A DNA stretch of 64,000 nt from Pseudobutyrivibrio sp. YE44 (GTDB taxonomy: Bacteria; Bacillota; Clostridia; Lachnospirales; Lachnospiraceae). The position numbers and the translations under genes were made by a program. The stretch lies in NCBI RefSeq assembly GCF_900104335.1, contig NZ_FMXT01000002.1:1-64000 (forward strand). Reading direction: 5' to 3'. The notes beneath the pieces are model-generated. The model was not told the origin of the DNA. It saw only the letters and a program-made list of their open reading frames with translations, and made no database searches. This document shows, piece after piece, positions 60,129 to 64,000 of this stretch (the first letter of the stretch is position 1; each line of letters opens with the position of its first letter).

Positions 60129-60225
60129 GAGCCCCCAAGTAGGCATCAAGCTCTTATATCTCTCAAGCGAAGCTTTCTATGCTGAGCGGAGAGATATTAG
60201 GCTTGTAGCCGTAACTTAGGGGCTC
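60129..60225. repeat. Long nested palindromic element, copy B
   Basis: GAGCCCC/GGGGCTC (outer) and ATATCTCTC/GAGAGATAT (inner) with an AAGC-GAA-GCTT tip. Its reverse complement matches copy A (27331-27470) through the core. It ends 14 bases before the CoA-transferase stop codon side, i.e. downstream of that gene and upstream of GH3, so it may act as the CoA-transferase terminator. Confidence 0.72.
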
Positions 60226-60238
60226 GTGGATATTTAAT

Positions 60239-61579
60239 TTACTTGTTTGATCTTCTCCAGATGTTCATCTTCTCAGCCTCTGCAATGAGCTCATCACGGA
60301 AGTCAGGATGTGCAATAGAGATAATTGCCTCTGCACGCTCCCACATAGAAAGACCCTTGAGACAAACCTTACCGTACTCTGTAACAAGATAATGTGTGTT
60401 AGCACGTGTATCTGTTACGATAGAGCCTTCTGCAAGTGTTGGACGGATACGGCTCTTAACTGTACCATCCTTTGTTGTGAAGGTAGATGAAAGGCAAACA
60501 AAGCTCTTTCCACCATTTGAAAGGTAAGCACCAAGTACGAAGTCAAGCTGTCCGCCTGCACCTGAGATGTGCTTTGTTCCAGCCGACTCAGCATTAATCT
60601 GACCAAATAAATCTACATCAACTGCGTTGTTGATTGAGATAAAGTTATCAAGTGCAGAAATCTGACGAATGTCGTTTGTATAATCAACTGGTGCACTCAT
60701 AAGCTCTGGATTCTCATCCATGTAGTCGTACATCTTCTTTGTACCAGCACCGAAAGCATATGTCTGACGGAAACGGTCGATGTTCTTCTTAGCTCCTGTG
60801 ATCTTGCCAGCCTTAGCAATATCAACGAATGCATCAACGTACATCTCTGTATGAACACCAAGATCCTTAAGGTCTGACTCAGCGATCATAGCACCAACTG
60901 TGTTTGGCATACCACCGATACCAAGCTGGAGACATGCACCGTTTGGAATCTCCTCAACGATAAGCTTTGCAACGGCCTTATCAACATCTGTAGGAGCTCC
61001 ACCTGCACCCATCTCACCGATTGCTGGGTTCTCACCCTCAACAATAGCGTCAACCTTTGAAATATGAACGCCTTCCTCAAAGCCACCAAGACAACGAGGC
61101 ATGTTCTCATTAACCTCTACGATGATGTGCTTTGACTTCTCAACTGCAGCCATAAGATGTGATGCGTTAGGACCGAAGTTGAAATATCCATGATTGTCCA
61201 TTGGAGCAACCACAATCATAAGAACATCGTTTGGCTCAATATGCTCACGATAATATCTAGGAAGCTCAGAATATCTAATAGGAGCATAGAAAGAACAACC
61301 TCTAGCAATAAGCTTTCTCTCGATACCACCCATATGCCATGAGTTCCAGCAGAAATGCTCAGCTGCATCCTCACGATCAAAGATAGCTGGCTGCTTCATA
61401 AGAATACCACCACGAACCTTTACATCTCTAAGCTCGTCTGTGCGTGCAGCAAGTGCCTTATCAAGGGCGTCAGGTGTGCCTGTACACCAACCGTAATCAA
61501 CCCAATCTCCACTCTTTACTACCTTTACAGCCTCTGCTGCAGTAGTAAGCTTTTTCTTGTACTCAGCTTGAAAATCCAT
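60239..61579 (-). CDS. but: Butyryl-CoA:acetate CoA-transferase
   Basis: Last step of butyrate formation: butyryl-CoA plus acetate to butyrate plus acetyl-CoA. 446 residues. The N-terminus ([22 protein letters not shown]) and [26 protein letters not shown] are very like the Roseburia/Butyrivibrio enzyme. The catalytic Glu is probably E245 in LGVHTEM, aligned with the Glu of 4-hydroxybutyrate CoA-transferase; [13 protein letters not shown] is the CoA/oxyanion loop. Start codon ATG with GGAGGTTATT upstream. Monocistronic, codon use strongly biased like a highly expressed gene. Its upstream region is the left half of a giant palindrome. Confidence 0.93.
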   Translation of the reverse strand: MDFQAEYKKKLTTAAEAVKVVKSGDWVDYGWCTGTPDALDKALAARTDELRDVKVRGGILMKQPAIFDREDAAEHFCWNSWHMGGIERKLIARGCSFYAPIRYSELPRYYREHIEPNDVLMIVVAPMDNHGYFNFGPNASHLMAAVEKSKHIIVEVNENMPRCLGGFEEGVHISKVDAIVEGENPAIGEMGAGGAPTDVDKAVAKLIVEEIPNGACLQLGIGGMPNTVGAMIAESDLKDLGVHTEMYVDAFVDIAKAGKITGAKKNIDRFRQTYAFGAGTKKMYDYMDENPELMSAPVDYTNDIRQISALDNFISINNAVDVDLFGQINAESAGTKHISGAGGQLDFVLGAYLSNGGKSFVCLSSTFTTKDGTVKSRIRPTLAEGSIVTDTRANTHYLVTEYGKVCLKGLSMWERAEAIISIAHPDFRDELIAEAEKMNIWRRSNK

Positions 61580-61624
61580 AATAACCTCCGCTCGTTAAAA
61601 AATTATCAATTACACTCATTTTAT

Positions 61625-62363
61625 CACTATTCCTCTTTCGCTTCAATTACTTTATTCACTATTCACAATTACAGGGTATATATTATCCCCAGCCCCGCCT
61701 GCCCCCGCAGCCCAGCCTTCGGTCCCGGCCCCGCCACCTTTCTATATGGTGAACAAAGCCAAAGAATTTGTATTTTCTAAATGCTACACTGCGCTTTTTT
61801 TATAGTAGGCGTCTTTTATATTCATTGCACTTTGGGCGCTACAGTATGCATTGCACAGACACACAATACACTTAGAAATGCTCACACTCAAGGTATATAA
61901 CTATCAGTTGCTGGAATTTGGAGTGCGCTTAGTGGAATAAAAAATGTGTTTTGATATATATAGGCATGTGCCGCCACGGACGGCGGCACAAGTGCGATTT
62001 GCAACAGGACGTTGACATTGAGCACGGTGACTATATATACAAAACACATTTTTTTAATTCCACTTAGCAAATGGAGTATGGAAGCAACTGATAGTTATAT
62101 ACCTTGAGTGTGAGCATTATTTATGCTTATAAGTGTCTGTGCAATGCATACAGTAGCTTCAAAGTGCAACACCAAATAAAAGACACCTACTAAAAGCTCG
62201 TTTGTAGCATTAAGAAAATGCAAAATTCATTGTCAATCATGTTCACCATATAGAAAGGTGGCGGGGCCGGGACCGAAGGCTGGGCTGCGGGGGCAGGCAG
62301 GGCTGGGGACATAAATAGGCGTGGGTAACTGTGAATAGTGACATACATAAAGCGTAAATAGTG
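61625..62363. repeat. Giant imperfect palindrome (about 0.7 kb) filling a divergent intergenic region
   Basis: Left and right halves are inverted copies. Tips: CACTATTCACAATTAC (61657-61672) against GTAACTGTGAATAGTG (62325-62340), with CACTATT..CGCTT homology reaching 61625 and 62363. A GC-rich 69-nt arm at 61686-61754 matches 62241-62309 inverted at 68/69. A 35-nt block at 61878-61912 matches 62083-62117 inverted perfectly. Centre: TGTGCCGCC-ACGGAC-GGCGGCACA (61967-61990). Between blocks the halves are diverged but alignable. Outward -10-like boxes lie at both tips (TATAAT at 62365-62370; TAAAAT on the minus strand near 61620). No coding potential is credible. This is the whole content of the 61580-62406 gene-free stretch. 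Confidence 0.93.
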
Positions 62364-62406
62364 CTATAATAGGGGTAAGAAATTTCATCAGGAGGTATGT
62401 AAGACT

Positions 62407-62862
62407 ATGGCAAAACAAGAAATTGAGATTGCTGGTGCTAAGAGGCAAGTTGAGATTACCCCTTTTGAGCATCACACTAAATTTCATGAGACAGATCAAC
62501 AGGGAATCATTCATACGTCTAATTATGCTAATTGGATGGAGGATGCAAGAATGGATTTGATGGAACAGATGGGGCTTGGCTTCAAGCAGATGCTGGATAT
62601 GGAAATCAGTTCCCCTGTTATTTCACAGACTATTGAGCATCGCAGCGCTATTCGCTTCGACGAAACAGTTATTATAGATACAAAGCTTCTTTCCTACGAT
62701 GGTCATGAAATGGAGATTGCATATCGCATTTACGATAAGGCTACTGGAGAGGATCGTGCTGTGGCTAAGAGCCGCCACTGCTTCGTAAATAAAGCTGGTT
62801 CGCCAATTTCCATGAAACGTGCGTACCCAGAGCTAGACACAAAATTCTTCGAATTTAAATAA
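62407..62862 (+). CDS. Acyl-CoA thioesterase, hotdog fold (4HBT/YbgC type)
   Basis: 151 residues, one hotdog domain. FHETDQQGIIHTSNYANWMEDARMDLM carries the conserved Asp and the helix of the YbgC/FadM-like group; ISQTIEHRSAIRFDETVIIDTKL and MEIAYRIYDKATGEDRAVAKSRHCFVN are the strand regions. Hydrolyses acyl-CoA, substrate length unknown. AGGAGGT lies 10 bases before the ATG. It is divergent from the CoA-transferase gene, on the other side of the giant palindrome. Confidence 0.87.
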   Translation: MAKQEIEIAGAKRQVEITPFEHHTKFHETDQQGIIHTSNYANWMEDARMDLMEQMGLGFKQMLDMEISSPVISQTIEHRSAIRFDETVIIDTKLLSYDGHEMEIAYRIYDKATGEDRAVAKSRHCFVNKAGSPISMKRAYPELDTKFFEFK

Positions 62863-62863
62863 C

Positions 62864-62998
62864 ATGCAGTCTCCAAATTTTTCATGCTCCCGCAGGCCAC
62901 CTTCCATACTCAAGCTAGGCAACTTTCCGCTTCGCGGCTCCCTCCTAGCTTGGCATGGAGCCTTCCTGCTCGCGCTTGCCTAGATTATGCGACTGCAT
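62864..62998. repeat. Nested palindromic element after the thioesterase gene
   Basis: Stems from outside in: ATGCAGTC/GACTGCAT, GCAGG/CCTGC, TCCAT/ATGGA, CAAGCTAGG/CCTAGCTTG, CCGC/GCGG with a TTC tip. CTAGGCAA (62915-62922) can instead pair with TTGCCTAG (62976-62983), giving an exclusive alternative fold. No sequence likeness to the other two long hairpin elements, but the same build and the same position after a stop codon. Confidence 0.75.
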
Positions 62999-63004
62999 AT
63001 TAAT

Positions 63005-63032
63005 AATAGCCAGCACATTTGTGCTGGCTATT
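63005..63032 (-). terminator. Hairpin terminator of the 79-residue protein gene
   Basis: A perfect 13-bp stem AATAGCCAGCACA/TGTGCTGGCTATT with a 2-base centre, 20 bases after the stop codon on the minus strand; T-rich but without a long T-run on either side, so it may serve both convergent genes. Confidence 0.65.
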
Positions 63033-63051
63033 GGCTTACTTAACGTATTTT

Positions 63052-63291
63052 TTATCCCTTGGCTCCGATTTCGGCAAGGAGTCTAATTAATTCCAAGTCA
63101 GATTCTTGGACTCTGAGATTGGTTTCGATGCGCTCTCCGCTTGCATCAGTAACTGCAATCTCAATGACTGTTCCAGGAGTCATTGCACGACCCTTTACGG
63201 CACTAAAAAATGGTACAAGCTTTGGATGATTTGCATTAAATGTCTCCGCTGCACTTCTTACTTTAAATAAATCTGCTGGATTAAATCCCAT
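63052..63291 (-). CDS. Small protein of unknown function, 79 aa
   Basis: Not recognised. A compact soluble chain: an N-terminal helix (NPADLFKVRSAAETFNANHPKLVPFFSAVK) and a beta region (PGTVIEIAVTDASGERIETNLRVQESDLELI) ending in a short helix. The ATG has AGGAG 7 bases upstream, codon use is like its neighbours and a terminator hairpin follows, so it is a real gene. Not obviously linked to the kinase gene upstream. Confidence 0.7.
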   Translation of the reverse strand: MGFNPADLFKVRSAAETFNANHPKLVPFFSAVKGRAMTPGTVIEIAVTDASGERIETNLRVQESDLELIRLLAEIGAKG

Positions 63292-63352
63292 AGTAGTTAT
63301 CTCCTTTATTATCTTTAACTATTTAGCATATATTTTACTTGGCTCTGAATAG

Positions 63353-64000
63353 TTAAATTATATATTTACGTATCAGCTTTCGCAACTCCTCTTCCTTGAT
63401 AGGCTTTGCGATATAGTCCACAAATCCCAGGCGAACGTACTCCTCTTTTGCACCTACAACTGCGTTGGCTGTCTGCATAATAACAGGAGTATCTTTGTTT
63501 AGGTTTGTATCTAGCTTATCAAGAATCTGCTTCAGCTCTATACCATCCATACCAGGCATTAAATGGTCGATGAAGATTAAATCATACTTATTACGTTTAA
63601 CCTTTTCTATGGCTTCAGCACCGCTTATTGCTGTATCTACCGTTAAATCTGTGTTGCTAAGCAATGCTGAGAAAACTCTAAGGTTAATGGCCACATCGTC
63701 CACCACAAGAATCTTGCCAAGTATATCAAAATTCTCATGACGGTCAGCCACACGTCGGTCACCATTAGGTCCCATTGAGAAGGTTCCACAAGGCTCCACA
63801 GATCTAATTTCCTGAGGGATTATCACTGTGAAGGAGCTTCCCTTTCCAAGCTCAGACTCTACATGTACGGTACCACCCATAAGCTCCACTAGTTGCTTTG
63901 TGATAGTAAGTCCAAGTCCGGTTCCCTCAATTCTCTTATTTTTAAACTCACCAACTCGTCTAAAGGAATCAAACAAGTATGGAATATTTTCCTTTGCAAC
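63353..64000 (-). CDS. Hybrid histidine kinase / response regulator, C-terminal part (cut by window edge)
   Basis: The frame is open to the right edge, so only about 215 C-terminal residues are seen. First the end of a HATPase domain (LFDSFRR, GTGLGLTITKQLVELMGG, VHVESELGKGSSFTVIIP), then a receiver domain with VVDDVAINLRVFSALL, phospho-Asp in LIFIDHLMPGMDG and Lys in YIAKPIKEEEL. This is the build of large hybrid sensor kinases; sensor and His domain lie outside the window. It ends the chain after the receiver domain, without an Hpt domain. Confidence 0.9.
   Translation of the reverse strand, partial: VAKENIPYLFDSFRRVGEFKNKRIEGTGLGLTITKQLVELMGGTVHVESELGKGSSFTVIIPQEIRSVEPCGTFSMGPNGDRRVADRHENFDILGKILVVDDVAINLRVFSALLSNTDLTVDTAISGAEAIEKVKRNKYDLIFIDHLMPGMDGIELKQILDKLDTNLNKDTPVIMQTANAVVGAKEEYVRLGFVDYIAKPIKEEELRKLIRKYII

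Noticed and set aside
61888-62070. Open frames inside the giant palindrome, including peptides rich in Pro/Gly at both ends
   Set aside because: They come from the inverted GC-rich arms translated from both sides; the identical peptide from both arms reflects the palindrome, not coding.
1-64000. CRISPR arrays, tRNA and rRNA genes
   Set aside because: No regularly spaced direct repeats and no cloverleaf or ribosomal RNA sequence were noticed on either strand.

Overview
The window looks like a chromosomal segment of a rumen or gut Lachnospiraceae bacterium, most likely Butyrivibrio or Pseudobutyrivibrio. The basis is a butyryl-CoA:acetate CoA-transferase of the butyrate-producer type, pyruvate phosphate dikinase, a domain-permuted GH3 beta-glucosidase of the kind known from Butyrivibrio and Ruminococcus, dense GH43/GH51/GH16/GH94 loci with ABC importers, AT-rich DNA and strong AGGAGG ribosome sites. 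The genus is inference. No rRNA, tRNA or CRISPR array was seen.

Layout. (1) 1-1.2 kb: 3' part of an IS110-family transposase. (2) 1.3-4.6 kb: an XRE regulator and ppdK. (3) 4.8-13.9 kb: an accessory Sec operon in the order MntP-like membrane protein, secY2, asp1, asp3, secA2, gtfA, gtfB. It exports and O-glycosylates an unknown surface protein; asp2 and the usual serine-rich adhesin gene are absent. (4) 14.1-16.5 kb: TetR regulator, a small protein, a DUF308 membrane protein and a DegV fatty-acid-binding protein. (5) 16.6-20.9 kb: a flavin-based electron-transfer operon (Tp47-like lipoprotein, ferric-reductase-like membrane protein with an FMN domain, ApbE, NusG-II protein, HepT-I/Gx membrane protein). 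(6) 21-32 kb: arabinan/arabinoxylan use: ABC importer plus GH51, an ArsR-type regulator, and three GH43 enzymes. (7) 32-36.2 kb: hybrid cluster protein, a Crp/Fnr regulator and a hemerythrin/PAS protein (nitrosative or oxidative stress). (8) 36.3-40.9 kb: HAD hydrolase and the trehalose system treB-treC-treR with three near-identical palindromic operators. (9) 41-60 kb: a beta-1,3-glucan locus: secreted GH16, YesMN-type two-component system, two solute-binding lipoproteins, two permeases, a GH161/GH149-like and a GH94 phosphorylase, and GH3. (10) 60-64 kb: CoA-transferase, acyl-CoA thioesterase, a small unknown protein and the end of a hybrid histidine kinase.

Regulation can be read directly in several places. 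The ABC-GH51 operon and the GH43 arabinanase gene share a 29-nt element (27/29 identical) with the palindrome TTTAG-N6-CTAAA at the same distance from the -35 box. GH16 and GH3 share a 35-nt element (28/35, no gap) at the same distance from their start codons, and related sequence precedes the other two transcription units of the same locus. These are probably the binding sites of the local regulators.

The most unusual DNA lies between genes. The whole region between the CoA-transferase and thioesterase genes is one giant imperfect palindrome of about 0.7 kb with 69-nt GC-rich arms. Two dispersed copies of a second long hairpin element (27.33-27.47 and 60.13-60.23 kb) and a third nested palindrome (62.86-63.0 kb) lie in other gene gaps. 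A 10-bp palindrome, CGTAWWTACG, occurs at least ten times, mostly inside genes.
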